A DNA stretch of 64,000 bases from Prochlorococcus sp. AG-363-K07 (GTDB lineage Bacteria > Cyanobacteriota > Cyanobacteriia > PCC-6307 > Cyanobiaceae): assembly GCA_003280225.1 (NCBI GenBank), contig QCFO01000010.1, forward strand, positions 1-64,000. Direction: 5' to 3'. Below the pieces are notes generated by a model. It was not told the origin of the DNA. It saw only the letters and a list, made by a program, of their open reading frames with translations, and did no database searches. Below are positions 10,556-19,260 of the stretch, one piece after another. Every line of letters starts with the position of its first letter. The stretch's first letter is position 1. The translations under genes were made by a program, and so were the position numbers.

Positions 10556-11161
10556 TTAATTCTCATCTTTGCTTGAATTAAGTCCATCATCTGAGGAAGT
10601 GTTTGTCTGATCAGGTATCTTTTCTTCGTTGATTGAAGCTGACTCATTTGTATCTCCTGAGGAATTATTTGATGTAGGAGAGTCTTCTTGTTCTTGAGGT
10701 GTTGTCTCAACGGTTTGTTCATTACTTGTTTTTTCTGCAGTTTGCGTAGATTGAGGTTTCTGAGGTCTTGCAAATGGATTTGGTTTTGCACCGAATGTCC
10801 CTGCAGCATTCCCCTCGTTATCTGAGCGATTCCTACGAGAGGCGTATTTATTTTCATTTCGTCTATTTCCACTGTTCCCTTGGAGGTTTCTGTGTTGATT
10901 TGCTAGCTCGTCGAGTTGACCATCTTCAAGCATTTGGGCGAGTGTTCGAACAGCAAACCCAAGGACAGCAACAGTTGATCTGAGGTTGAATGCTTCTTGT
11001 AGGGCTCTTGATGCACGCATTTCGTTTTCACTTAGACGAATGCGGAAACCTCCACTGTCTCGACCTCCAGGCGCCCTGCCACCTCTAAAGCCTCCTCTAG
11101 CCCCTTCCCTGTAACCTTCGGAACTTCTTTGGTTTCGTTGATCTCCGTAGGAATCGCCCAT
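10556..11161 (-). CDS. Hypothetical protein with RGG-like N-terminus and ribbon-helix-helix-like core
   Basis: I do not recognise a named family. The 201-residue chain has three parts. Residues 1-38 are rich in Gly and Arg (GARGGFRGGRAPGGRDSGG), an RGG-box-like composition often seen in nucleic-acid binders. Residues 39-80 read FRIRLSENEM followed by two amphipathic helices (about 45-58 and 62-79), the strand-helix-helix layout of MetJ/Arc/CopG DNA-binding proteins. Residues 90-201 are low-complexity, rich in Asn, Gln, Ser, Thr, Pro and Glu, and probably disordered. The gene lies 3 bases upstream of trpS. The ribbon-helix-helix reading is my inference from pattern, not from a profile match; an RNA-binding role is an alternative. 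Confidence 0.8.
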   Translation of the reverse strand: MGDSYGDQRNQRSSEGYREGARGGFRGGRAPGGRDSGGFRIRLSENEMRASRALQEAFNLRSTVAVLGFAVRTLAQMLEDGQLDELANQHRNLQGNSGNRRNENKYASRRNRSDNEGNAAGTFGAKPNPFARPQKPQSTQTAEKTSNEQTVETTPQEQEDSPTSNNSSGDTNESASINEEKIPDQTNTSSDDGLNSSKDEN

Positions 11162-11388
11162 GTCTTACTACTTGTTTGTTTAGCAAGTGTGCCTCATCCT
11201 TAGCAATGTTGAGAAGGGTTTTTTATGACTCCTTCAGCAGATTCACATCTGTTTAACTTCTCGTAGGAGGTAAGTGGCCAATCATTCGGTAAATCTTTGT
11301 AAGTTCTTTTCTTTGAGAACCCTTTATTCAAGGATCTTTAGCCCTTTATCTATTTGCCTGCACCACTAACTAGGCTAAGAATAGTTAT

Positions 11389-12780
11389 ATGGGTCTATTA
11401 GGTGGTTCAGTGCAAAATTCTCACCTTTCATCCTCGCTTTTGAAAATTTTCTCCCCTCAATGGGCAAAAGTTGCTTTTTTGTTGGGACTTCTGTCTTTTG
11501 GTCAGTGGCTCCTAAATGACATAGTTCATGTCCCTCCTGGTGGATTTTGGCTTTTAACGCTAGGAGGAGGTATATGGTGGTTTTCTAAGCCTTTGAAGGC
11601 AAAATTTGATGCGCCCACCTCTGTAAAAGGCTGGAAAAAACGATGTTATGAGGTTTTAGAACATTTTCGTGATTTAGAAGATAATGAGACAGCGAACTCT
11701 CGAATAGAAAGCCGAACAGAAGTTCTTGATCAGATCGTAAATCGAAGTGGACCGCAAAAGATTGCATTTGTTTCTTCAAAGGGTGCGGCCTTACCGGATT
11801 ACTCATTAATTGAATCTGCTATTGCTTGTAGTAAGCCTCTTCATGTCTCTTGGTCTTCTTCTTTACCCCATGAAGATAATTCTTGGGTGTGGCCTTCCAA
11901 TCTGTATGACCAAGACTTGCTCGTTTATGTACTCCCTTTGCCTTTAAGGGCTGCTGACATGATTTGGCTAGAAAAAATTCCAGAGGAACAACCTTCTTGG
12001 GTAATGGCTCTATCCAAGGATTCACTTAGTTGGCCAGATCAATTAAAAGGACTGCAGGCCCAGCTCCCGCATCGATGGACAGACAGAATCCTTCGATGGA
12101 ATCAAACTGACAAAGATTTACTTAATTTGTTCAACCCAGTTCGAAGAGTATTAGATAATCCTAATAAAAATATTGATTTAACTTGTCAAAGATTGCTTTC
12201 TCGCTTGCACAGAACTTGGCAAGCCGATCTAGAACAATTGCGCAGATCAAAGTTCAAATTAATACAGCAGAGGACCCAATGGATTGTTGCTGGAGTTGTT
12301 TTTGCTTCACCGGTCCCATCGACTGATCTTTTAGCTCTAGCAGTGGCTAATGGATTGATGATTCAGGAGATGGCCGATATTTGGTCCTGTCCATGGGACT
12401 CTGATGCTATGCAAGCAATGGCTAAGCAGTTGGCTAGGGCGGCTATAGCGCAAGGAGTAGTTGAGTGGAGTGGCCAAGCTTTACTTGGTTTTGCAAAGTT
12501 GCATGGGACTAGCTGGATAGCTGCAGGATCTATTCAGGCCCTTAGCGCTGCTTACTTAACTAGAGTTGTAGGACGTTCAATGGCAGATTGGATGGCCATA
12601 AATAATGGTGTTCAAGAGTTGGACTTAGAAGCTCTTAAGCAACAAGCTCCAAAGCTTGTTGCTAATGCCGCAAAAGCAGAACGCGTAGATTGGAAATCTT
12701 TTTTGAAACAAGCAAAATTATGGATGTCGAAAGATACCTTTGAACCTCAAATGCAGACCAAACTTTTAAACGCGATTTAA
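11389..12780 (+). CDS. DUF697/YcjF-like membrane protein
   Basis: This 463-residue protein has two N-terminal membrane segments (about 25-44 and 51-66), a middle region with lipase/GTPase-free sequence of unknown role and a C-terminal hydrophobic block. That block (about residues 305-410), containing VFASPVPSTDLLALAVANG and later AAYLTRVVGRSMADWM, resembles the DUF697 domain of YcjF-type proteins. Family members are often linked to small GTPases or envelope stress, but no GTPase domain is visible here. It is transcribed divergently from the trpS-side genes across a 227-base gap and is followed by a 529-base region without a clear gene. The family call is moderate; the function is unknown. Confidence 0.78.
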   Translation: MGLLGGSVQNSHLSSSLLKIFSPQWAKVAFLLGLLSFGQWLLNDIVHVPPGGFWLLTLGGGIWWFSKPLKAKFDAPTSVKGWKKRCYEVLEHFRDLEDNETANSRIESRTEVLDQIVNRSGPQKIAFVSSKGAALPDYSLIESAIACSKPLHVSWSSSLPHEDNSWVWPSNLYDQDLLVYVLPLPLRAADMIWLEKIPEEQPSWVMALSKDSLSWPDQLKGLQAQLPHRWTDRILRWNQTDKDLLNLFNPVRRVLDNPNKNIDLTCQRLLSRLHRTWQADLEQLRRSKFKLIQQRTQWIVAGVVFASPVPSTDLLALAVANGLMIQEMADIWSCPWDSDAMQAMAKQLARAAIAQGVVEWSGQALLGFAKLHGTSWIAAGSIQALSAAYLTRVVGRSMADWMAINNGVQELDLEALKQQAPKLVANAAKAERVDWKSFLKQAKLWMSKDTFEPQMQTKLLNAI

Positions 12781-13309
12781 ATCAACTGAATAATTAATAA
12801 TTTAACGTTACAAGATTTTATAGCTTTTGGATTGTGATTTTATAGATATAATCAAATAAATTATATTAAAATATGGATTCAATTGATTATTTAAAGTTTC
12901 GATTTTTGTTTTAAGCATTTATTAGAGTTATAGGTTTGCTTCTTTAATTCAGATGTAAGAGATTATTATTTTGCCCTGCTAATTTTGATGAATATTCACC
13001 AGAATCTAATATTTACATAGCCTTTTTATGTTAATGAGTTCAAGTGCTAAGTTGATCTCTTAATAGCTTTTGTCTCCTCGAGCAACGGGCAAGGTAGATT
13101 TATTTCCAAATACCAAAAAATACAAAGCAAAACCAAGAAAACTTGACAATGAACAATTTCTTGATCTTCAGTTGAAAACAGCGTAGAGATGAACCCTTAT
13201 AAGTCATAAAGGGATTTTTAGTTCCATCCTCTAAGATTATTGGGTGAAATCCAGGAGAGTTTTGCCTCATATGATGGTAGGCCAGGTAACTCCAAAGCGT
13301 ATGCTTTAG
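12781..13309. other. 529-base region without a convincing gene
   Basis: This is one of the two longest non-coding stretches in the window. The first 300 bases are strongly AT-rich with stop codons in every frame. The last 130 bases are less AT-rich and contain a short hairpin followed by a T-run (13194-13220). A frame opened by GTG 13244 and ended by TAG 13307 sits directly in phase with the following small gene. No tRNA or recognised small RNA was found. It could hold an unannotated small RNA, promoters for the downstream cluster or remains of a decayed gene. Confidence 0.5.
13194..13220 (+). terminator. Possible Rho-independent terminator or small-RNA 3' end
   Basis: CCCTTAT and ATAAAGGG can pair around AAGTC with one bulged A, followed by ATTTTTA. 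The stem is short, so this is weak. It would end a transcript coming from the long intergenic region. Confidence 0.3.
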
Positions 13310-13543
13310 TTGGAGTCAAAAATTAAGGTGAGAGGAATTTCTACTACTTTCTGCCAAATTAAATTCACCTCAAAGCCTCAATTTGAATTTTCCCATGCCA
13401 GGGGAGCAAATTTAGCTAAAAACTTTTACTTTGGTTTACTTTTGGATGAAGATGGATGCGCTGGAGTTTTCCTAGTCAGAAATCGCCGTAAATTAGAACT
13501 AAATACAAAGGGACGTCCTCCTTATCTTTTAGAGGAAGTATGA
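13310..13543 (+). CDS. Small hypothetical protein at the head of a metal-transporter cluster
   Basis: I do not recognise this protein. The frame is 77 codons from TTG 13310; GTG 13328 (59 remaining, after GGAG at 13312-13315) is a likelier start and gives about 71 residues. The C-terminal part, with GANLAKNFYFGLLLDEDG, GVFLVRNRRKLELN and GRPPYLLEEV, looks like a real folded protein, having mixed charged and hydrophobic residues and no low complexity. Its stop overlaps the ABC ATPase start as ATGA, which supports translation. A TAG codon lies in frame just upstream (13307-13309) after a readable stretch from GTG 13244, so a longer ancestral N-terminus is possible. There are no Cys or His clusters for metal binding. 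Confidence 0.55.
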   Translation: MESKIKVRGISTTFCQIKFTSKPQFEFSHARGANLAKNFYFGLLLDEDGCAGVFLVRNRRKLELNTKGRPPYLLEEV

Positions 13544-14334
13544 ATTCGGTGATTTCTCAAACACAAGGAGAAGTGCCTGGAATAGAGGCCCTTGAAGTAT
13601 GTGTTGATTACAACGGAACAGTTGCCCTTTATGACGCGAGCCTCTCTTTGAAATCTGGCAGCATCTGCGGTTTGGTTGGAATGAATGGGGCCGGAAAATC
13701 TACTTTTTTTAAGGCCTTGATGGGCTTTGTTCGCCCTTCTAGAGGGGCTATAAGGATAAATGGTTTGCCAGTTTCTCAGGCTCAGCGTGATCAAGCGGTT
13801 GCATATGTTCCTCAAAATGAAGAGGTCGACTTTTCTTTCCCGGTGAGTGTTTGGGATGTAGTGATGATGGGTCGATATGGCTCTATGAACTTTCTTCGTG
13901 TTTCACGAGAGTCTGATAGGCAAGCTGTGAAGCATGCACTTGAGCGAGTTGAGCTTCTTGAGTTAAGGAATAGGCCAATAGGGTCTTTGTCTGGGGGGCA
14001 AAGAAAGAGAGCATTTCTTGCTCGGGCGATTGCTCAGCGAGCATCTGTTCTTCTTTTGGATGAGCCTTTCTCAGGAGTGGATGTACGAACAGAAAAACTT
14101 ATGGCGGAGTTGTTTTTACAATTCCAAAAAGAAGGGCGAACAATTCTTATTTCTACTCATGACCTAAGTCACGTAAGAGATTTCTGTGATCTTGTTGTAC
14201 TAATAAACAAAACAGTTCTGGCCTATGGAGAAACATCTGAGATATTCACACAAGAGAACCTGACGATGACATTTGGTGGCATGCCTCCAGATGTGCTATC
14301 TGGACCTACTACCTCAGCAGAATTAATTGATTAA
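13540..14334 (+). CDS. ABC transporter ATPase, manganese/zinc family
   Basis: This is the ATP-binding subunit of a metal-ion importer of the Mnt/Sit/Znu class. Walker A GMNGAGKST is at 47-55, the signature LSGGQ at 150-154, Walker B LLLDEP at 171-176 and the switch His in STHDLSH near 205. The stretch VPQNEEVDFSFPVSVWDVVMMGRYG resembles manganese-type (MntA/SitB) ATPases more than ZnuC, so manganese is the favoured substrate; this is inference. The ATG overlaps the preceding small gene by 4 bases and the TAATG junction (14332-14336) couples it to the permease. No periplasmic binding protein gene is adjacent. Confidence 0.92.
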   Translation: MNSVISQTQGEVPGIEALEVCVDYNGTVALYDASLSLKSGSICGLVGMNGAGKSTFFKALMGFVRPSRGAIRINGLPVSQAQRDQAVAYVPQNEEVDFSFPVSVWDVVMMGRYGSMNFLRVSRESDRQAVKHALERVELLELRNRPIGSLSGGQRKRAFLARAIAQRASVLLLDEPFSGVDVRTEKLMAELFLQFQKEGRTILISTHDLSHVRDFCDLVVLINKTVLAYGETSEIFTQENLTMTFGGMPPDVLSGPTTSAELID

Positions 14335-15200
14335 TGAGTTATTCCTTGGCCTCGATAACTCCTATCTCACTCCTAGCTGAGCCTCTAACTCATGAGTTCA
14401 TGAGAAGGGCTTTGATGGTAAGTGCTCTGGTGGGAGGTGTATGTGGCCTCCTTTCTTGTTATATGACTTTAAAAGGTTGGGCCTTAATGGGAGACGCTGT
14501 CTCCCATGCTGTAATGCCTGGGGTTGTAGTTGCTTACGCTCTGGGTTTGCCTTTTTCTATAGGGGCATTTATTTTTGGTGTCGGGTCAGTTGCCTTAATA
14601 GGATTTGTTAAACAGAAATCAAGGATTAAGGAAGATACGGTAATAGGATTAGTTTTTACCGGTTTCTTTGCGTTTGGTTTGGTATTAGTTTCAAAAATCA
14701 AAAGTAACATCGATTTAATGCATATATTGTTTGGTAGTCCACTTGGAATATCATCTAATGATATTCAACAAACAGTAATAATTTCTTTTGTGGTTGTTTT
14801 AATTCTACTCCTATTTCGTAGAGATCTTATGCTTTATTGTTTTGACGCTACTCATGCTAGGTCTATAGGAATTAATACAGGAATGCTACATTATCTGTTG
14901 CTTTCTGTCCTTTCCTTAGCTGCTGTTGCTGGGTTGCAGACTGTTGGAATTATTTTGGTAGTTGCAATGTTAATAACTCCTGGGGCTACAGCATATTTAC
15001 TTACAGATCGTTTTGATCGGATGACATTTTTGGCTATAATTAGTAGCGCTATTTCTAGTGTACTGGGTGTTTATATTAGCTACTGGTCAGATATAGAAAC
15101 TGGCGGTTCAATAGTGCTTGTTCAAACTGCTATTTTCCTATTGGCATTTTTATTTGCCCCAAGATATGGCATTCTTAAGTCTAAAGGTTATACCCATTGA
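14334..15200 (+). CDS. ABC transporter permease, manganese/zinc family
   Basis: This is the membrane subunit of the same metal importer, an ABC-3 family permease of 288 residues with about eight helices. The motif region GWALMGDAVSHAVMPGVV (near residues 48-65) is the conserved coupling region that meets the ATPase. The later GLQTVGIILVVAMLITPGATAYLL is a second hallmark, spanning about residues 202-225. The ATG shares one base with the ATPase stop, and its own stop overlaps the DUF4336 gene by 4 bases. It should sit in the cytoplasmic membrane and needs a separate solute-binding protein encoded elsewhere. Confidence 0.92.
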   Translation: MSYSLASITPISLLAEPLTHEFMRRALMVSALVGGVCGLLSCYMTLKGWALMGDAVSHAVMPGVVVAYALGLPFSIGAFIFGVGSVALIGFVKQKSRIKEDTVIGLVFTGFFAFGLVLVSKIKSNIDLMHILFGSPLGISSNDIQQTVIISFVVVLILLLFRRDLMLYCFDATHARSIGINTGMLHYLLLSVLSLAAVAGLQTVGIILVVAMLITPGATAYLLTDRFDRMTFLAIISSAISSVLGVYISYWSDIETGGSIVLVQTAIFLLAFLFAPRYGILKSKGYTH

Positions 15201-16411
15201 AGACAGTGAATAATCACACGAAATCTCAGGAAAATACTGAGTCTTTTGTTAAATATAAATGGGAGTGGTGGCCTTTGTTGCCTCTTTACCCATATGGCCA
15301 GAAAAGAACACTTTTTAAGGAATTGATTCCTCAGCAAGTTTGGTGTCTTGAGCAGTTGCAAGGTCTGTATTACGTGGCTGTCCCTGTTCGAATGACAGTA
15401 GTTAAGGTCAACGGGGGCTTGATGCTTGTGAATCCGCTACCTCCTACTCCTGAACTTCTTGAGAAGCTTTACTTACTTGAAGAAGCTCAAGGTCCAGTGT
15501 TAAGTATTGTCCTCCCAACTGCTTCAGGTCTGGAACATAAGATTTCTCTTCCCGCTTTGTCTAGATCATTTCCGAATGCTGAGGTTTGGATTTGTCCTGG
15601 TCAATGGAGTTTCCCTTTAAACCTCCCTTTGAACTGGTTAGGAATCCCCTCAGGCAGAACAAAAATTATTGAGAAAGACGGATTTCCTCATTCAGATAGT
15701 TGTACTTGGATATCACTCGGTCCTTTGGATATAGGCCTCGGAAGATTTCAAGAGTTTTCTTGTTTCCATAAAGGATCCAAGTCTTTGTTGGTCACTGATG
15801 CTTTGGTTTCCATAAGTCAAACACCTCCAGATTTGTTTGATTTAGATCCAACCCCTCTTCTGTTTCATTCACGCGACAGGGGCGACCAACCTTTGATTGA
15901 TGACCCTGAAAACCGCCAAAAGGGGTGGTTGCGTTTAGTTCTTTTTGCTTCTTTCTTGAGACCTGAAAAACTTGCCATTCCACCTTTAATAGATGTTTTT
16001 CGTTATGCGTTTAAACCAGGCCTTCGAACATTTAAATCCCATTTTGGGTTTTTCCCATTTAGTTGGCAGGAGGGATGGCAAGAATCTGCTAAGGAACTAA
16101 TCGGTAAGCAACAATCAACGATTCAAATTGCTCCGGTTTTGGAAAGACTTGTATTCCCAAGAGGCAAAGGTGTTTTACTTTCCTGGCTAGATAAGTTGAG
16201 CTCTTTAAATGGTATGAGATGGATGATTTCAGCCCATTATTCTGCACCTGTTCGTTTCACGTCAAAACAAGCTAATACTTTAAAGAACAAAATAAGCACT
16301 AGGCCCTGGGCCATAGGTAAAGGTAATTGGCAATTTCTAGATTCGTTAGATAAGAGCCTTCTTAGGATTGGGGTTGTTCCAAAGGATCCTCAGTCAGGCT
16401 TTAAAGATTAA
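15197..16411 (+). CDS. DUF4336 protein, metallo-beta-lactamase-like
   Basis: This 404-residue protein belongs to DUF4336, a family of cyanobacteria and plants whose core resembles a degenerate metallo-beta-lactamase fold. The recognisable parts are KYKWEWWPLLPLYPYGQKR near residue 22, MTVVKVNGGLMLVNPLPPT (62-80), and SKSLLVTDALVSI near 197. Several usual metal ligands (the HxHxDH motif) are not visible, so catalysis is uncertain. Its start overlaps the metal-permease stop by 4 bases, which suggests co-translation and a possible role in metal homeostasis; that link is inference from position. The 3' end overlaps the convergent DUF760 gene by 11 bases. Confidence 0.8.
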   Translation: MKTVNNHTKSQENTESFVKYKWEWWPLLPLYPYGQKRTLFKELIPQQVWCLEQLQGLYYVAVPVRMTVVKVNGGLMLVNPLPPTPELLEKLYLLEEAQGPVLSIVLPTASGLEHKISLPALSRSFPNAEVWICPGQWSFPLNLPLNWLGIPSGRTKIIEKDGFPHSDSCTWISLGPLDIGLGRFQEFSCFHKGSKSLLVTDALVSISQTPPDLFDLDPTPLLFHSRDRGDQPLIDDPENRQKGWLRLVLFASFLRPEKLAIPPLIDVFRYAFKPGLRTFKSHFGFFPFSWQEGWQESAKELIGKQQSTIQIAPVLERLVFPRGKGVLLSWLDKLSSLNGMRWMISAHYSAPVRFTSKQANTLKNKISTRPWAIGKGNWQFLDSLDKSLLRIGVVPKDPQSGFKD

Positions 16412-16751
16412 GATCATCAGGGTTTACTGACATTTCCTCGTCGCAAAAGAGGGACTCTTCAAGCTCTTTCCTTTGTTCCATTTGACGCAGAAAATAACCT
16501 GTCATCATGGCTGAGGCTAGAAGGCTTGCAAAGTTGTCCTTTGTTGCTGTTACCTTTACTTCAAATTGCTCTCCCGGAAGCATTCCGAGTAGTCCTTGAA
16601 CGTTGTGGCGAATGATGTCTTGTATTTCTGGGCTGGCAGATTTTGCAACTCGTTGCAAAACATCAGGAGACTGTTCCTGTAGATATTGGATCAGTGCGTT
16701 GCCATCCTGACCATCATTGCTATCTGTGGTTAGAAACTCCGGGTTGAACAT
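16401..16751 (-). CDS. DUF760 protein
   Basis: This is a 116-residue member of DUF760, a small soluble family conserved in cyanobacteria and found in chloroplasts of plants. The centre QYLQEQSPDVLQRVAKSAS (23-41), then IIRHNVQGLLGMLP and the Met-rich LLASAMMTGYFLRQMEQR (75-92) are typical. The C-terminus is acidic. No catalytic motif is known. It lies 52 bases downstream of lepB on the same strand, with a GC-rich hairpin between the two genes. Confidence 0.85.
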   Translation of the reverse strand: MFNPEFLTTDSNDGQDGNALIQYLQEQSPDVLQRVAKSASPEIQDIIRHNVQGLLGMLPGEQFEVKVTATKDNFASLLASAMMTGYFLRQMEQRKELEESLFCDEEMSVNPDDLNL

Positions 16752-16777
16752 CCCAGTGTGCTCTCCATCACCATTAC

Positions 16778-16797
16778 GACCTTATCGCAATGAGGTC
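16778..16797. other. Hairpin between lepB and DUF760
   Basis: GACCTTAT (16778-16785) pairs with ATGAGGTC (16790-16797) around CGCA, with one G-T pair. There is no T-run on either side, so it is not a standard terminator. It could be an mRNA processing or attenuation element between the two minus-strand genes. Confidence 0.4.
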
Positions 16798-16803
16798 ACT
16801 CGT

Positions 16804-17388
16804 CTAAACATTTTCATGGGTGGGGAACCGTATAGGTCCAAATCTTTTAAGAGGCCAGTACCTCCAAATAGCTCTCCCCAGCACGTTTTTTTCTGGGAGT
16901 GCTCCCCACAAATGAGAATCAAGACTATTGTTTCTGTTGTCACCAAGAACCCATAAGGAGTCTTTAGGAATAGTGATTTTGCTCATTTCATATTTCATTG
17001 GTTGTTTTCGCCAACTTTCGCTAACTGGAGTTCCATTTCGTATTAATTGACCCATATGAACTTCAATTTGATCCCCTGGTAAGCCAACTATTCGCTTTAT
17101 TAATGCTGAATTTTTATCATATCCAGCCTCTATAAGTTCTTTTGGTGGTTTGAAGACAACTACGCTTCCTCGTTTCAGGATCCTTTCTGTATGACTTGGA
17201 AGTTTTGGACTGATTTTTTCTATCAAGATCCTGTCTTTAACTTCTAGTGTTGGGAGCATTGATCCCGAGGGGATCCATCTGGGCTCGATGACCTGCCATC
17301 TCAAAAAAACAGCGAGACCTATCCATAAAAACGTTGAGAACCAGCCTGAAAACTTGTTTTTCTTGTTGTTTTGGTTGGAAGTGTTCAT
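16804..17388 (-). CDS. lepB: Signal peptidase I
   Basis: This membrane-anchored serine protease removes signal peptides from proteins exported to the lumen, periplasm or outside. One N-terminal membrane segment (about 16-33) precedes box B PSGSMLPTL, with nucleophile Ser43, and box D IKRIVGLPGD, with the general base Lys98. Box E GDNRNNSLDSHLWG is at 149-162. At 194 residues it is the short, single-anchor type usual in cyanobacteria. A second paralogue often exists elsewhere in such genomes. It is divergent from menD across about 47-95 bases, depending on the true menD start. Confidence 0.95.
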   Translation of the reverse strand: MNTSNQNNKKNKFSGWFSTFLWIGLAVFLRWQVIEPRWIPSGSMLPTLEVKDRILIEKISPKLPSHTERILKRGSVVVFKPPKELIEAGYDKNSALIKRIVGLPGDQIEVHMGQLIRNGTPVSESWRKQPMKYEMSKITIPKDSLWVLGDNRNNSLDSHLWGALPEKNVLGRAIWRYWPLKRFGPIRFPTHENV

Positions 17389-17435
17389 TGAAACCTTTTA
17401 TTGAAAGCTTTTCCTTGGGGAGGTTTTGACCGAGG

Positions 17436-19256
17436 ATTGTATTAGTTAATTTTCAAACACTGTCTGTAGCACGTAAAAATCTATTGGCTTGCCTGAAGCT
17501 TTTGGCAGCTTTTCAGCTGAAGGGACTCCAGCACATTGTCGTATGTCCTGGTAGTCGTTCGGCACCTTTAGCTATTGCATCAGGGATTCTCTCTGAAATT
17601 AATGGATTTAACATAATCACATCTATAGACGAACGATCTGCAGCCTTTTTGGCGCTTGGTCTAGCCAGCGCAGAAGGAATCCCGATCGCAGTCCTTACAA
17701 CGTCAGGGACTGCTGTGGCCAACCTTTTGCCTGCAGCTGTAGAGGCTGATAGATCTTGCCAACCAATTTTGTTGATATCTGCTGATAGACCTGAACGCCT
17801 TAAAAATTGTGGAGCAAATCAGACTGTTAATCAAGAAGAATTCTTGAAACCTGCAGCTAGATGGGTTGGGCAAGGACCATCTGGTGGAATTCACCTCCTT
17901 ACTGATTTTGATCTTTCGACACTTGTAGAGAATTCTTGGGTCCGGTTAAATTCCTTTGCCGGTCCAGTTCATTTAAATCTTCCAATTGAGGAACCATTAC
18001 ATCCTTCTTTGTTAGACCAAATCAAAATCACTAATGAAATCAGACCATCTTTATTGACTTCTGTTGATCGTTTGATTCATATAGATTCCTTCCCAGATTA
18101 TGAAGAACCACATAGTTTTATATCCCTTAATCCAAATCAACCAGGCGTTATAATTGCAGGACCATGGAGAGGATCTAGTAAATCTCTCTCATTATTTTGC
18201 AAGGCTCTAAGAAAATGGCAAAGTTTTACAAAATGGCCTATTTTTGCAGATCCTCTATCTGCAATTCCATTTGATCAACCAGGTCTAATTTCTAATTGGG
18301 AACTGTTAATTAGTTCGGAATTCTTAGTTTCCTCCAAACCTCTTCAGGTTCTTAGGTTAGGGCCTCTTCCTGCTAGTCGAAACCTCGAAAATTGGTTAAA
18401 GAATTTAGGTGAACATCAATTACTTATTTCAGAAGGTGAACCTAGGAAAATTGACCCTTTAAATTTATCTGTTCAGTTTTCAGGAGGTTTGTCATCTTGG
18501 GTTGAAAAAATTCAGCAACAAGGCTTATTTAATCCAACAAATATGAATATTGACTCCAATAGACTTTTATCAAATTGGCTAGAGAAAGATAAGATTGCTC
18601 AAGATTGGTTAGATAGAAATATGCCATTAAAAGGCTCGATTAGTGAGCCAACTTTGGCAAGGTGGGTTCCACGTCTATTGCCTTCAGACTTCACTAGGAT
18701 GATTGCGTCAAGTAGTCCTGTTAGAGATTGGCTTTCTTTTTCAGGCAAAGAGGCTTTGAGGGCTAGATGTTTTGGCTTTAGAGGGGCATCAGGGATAGAC
18801 GGGACTTTGTCATTAGCTATGGGTTTATCTATTTCTCAAGGACCTACATTGCTTGTAACTGGAGATTTGGCTTTATTACACGATATAAATGGTTGGTTGT
18901 TTTCTACTCAGCTAACGCCACCTTTAGTTGTTCTGCTAATTGATAACGGTGGAGGTGGTATTTTTCAACAGCTGGACTTAGATGGTTCAACCAGTAAAAA
19001 TCATGACATCCTCTTCAGAATGCCTCAGTCAGTAGATATTCTTACTATTGCTAAAGCGCATAGTATTCCTTTTAGGCAAGTCTGCTGCTTTGAAGATCTT
19101 GAATTTGCACTTGAATGGGGATTTGCACAGCAACAAACAGTATTAATCCGTGTTTGTACCAATCCTGTGGATGATGCCTCTGCCAGAAAACAAATTAGAG
19201 CTGATCTTGCTCTTCATTTAAGAAACTTCCAAGAAAAGCTTTCCAAGAAAATTTAG
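17436..19256 (+). CDS. menD: SEPHCHC synthase (MenD), probably AUU start
   Basis: MenD joins 2-oxoglutarate and isochorismate using thiamine diphosphate, in phylloquinone synthesis for photosystem I. Domains follow the TPP-enzyme order: pyrimidine-binding N-terminus with [10 protein letters not shown], the [13 protein letters not shown] segment, a central domain, and a pyrophosphate domain with [12 protein letters not shown]. The first standard start is TTG 17484, but that cuts into the conserved N-terminal helix. The frame is open upstream and reads [14 protein letters not shown] across that point. ATT 17436 lies 12 bases after GGGGAGG (17417-17423); CTG 17460 is the alternative. From ATT the product is 606 residues. 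menB follows 4 bases after the stop. Confidence 0.9.
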   Translation: MVLVNFQTLSVARKNLLACLKLLAAFQLKGLQHIVVCPGSRSAPLAIASGILSEINGFNIITSIDERSAAFLALGLASAEGIPIAVLTTSGTAVANLLPAAVEADRSCQPILLISADRPERLKNCGANQTVNQEEFLKPAARWVGQGPSGGIHLLTDFDLSTLVENSWVRLNSFAGPVHLNLPIEEPLHPSLLDQIKITNEIRPSLLTSVDRLIHIDSFPDYEEPHSFISLNPNQPGVIIAGPWRGSSKSLSLFCKALRKWQSFTKWPIFADPLSAIPFDQPGLISNWELLISSEFLVSSKPLQVLRLGPLPASRNLENWLKNLGEHQLLISEGEPRKIDPLNLSVQFSGGLSSWVEKIQQQGLFNPTNMNIDSNRLLSNWLEKDKIAQDWLDRNMPLKGSISEPTLARWVPRLLPSDFTRMIASSSPVRDWLSFSGKEALRARCFGFRGASGIDGTLSLAMGLSISQGPTLLVTGDLALLHDINGWLFSTQLTPPLVVLLIDNGGGGIFQQLDLDGSTSKNHDILFRMPQSVDILTIAKAHSIPFRQVCCFEDLEFALEWGFAQQQTVLIRVCTNPVDDASARKQIRADLALHLRNFQEKLSKKI

Positions 19257-19260
19257 AGCT

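Noticed and set aside
11274-11369. 31-codon frame from GTG after a strong AGGAGG upstream of the DUF697-like gene
   Set aside because: Spacing from AGGAGG to GTG is only 3 bases, the peptide is rich in Leu, Ser and Cys without a regular pattern, and it has no recognisable feature. It might still be a leader peptide.
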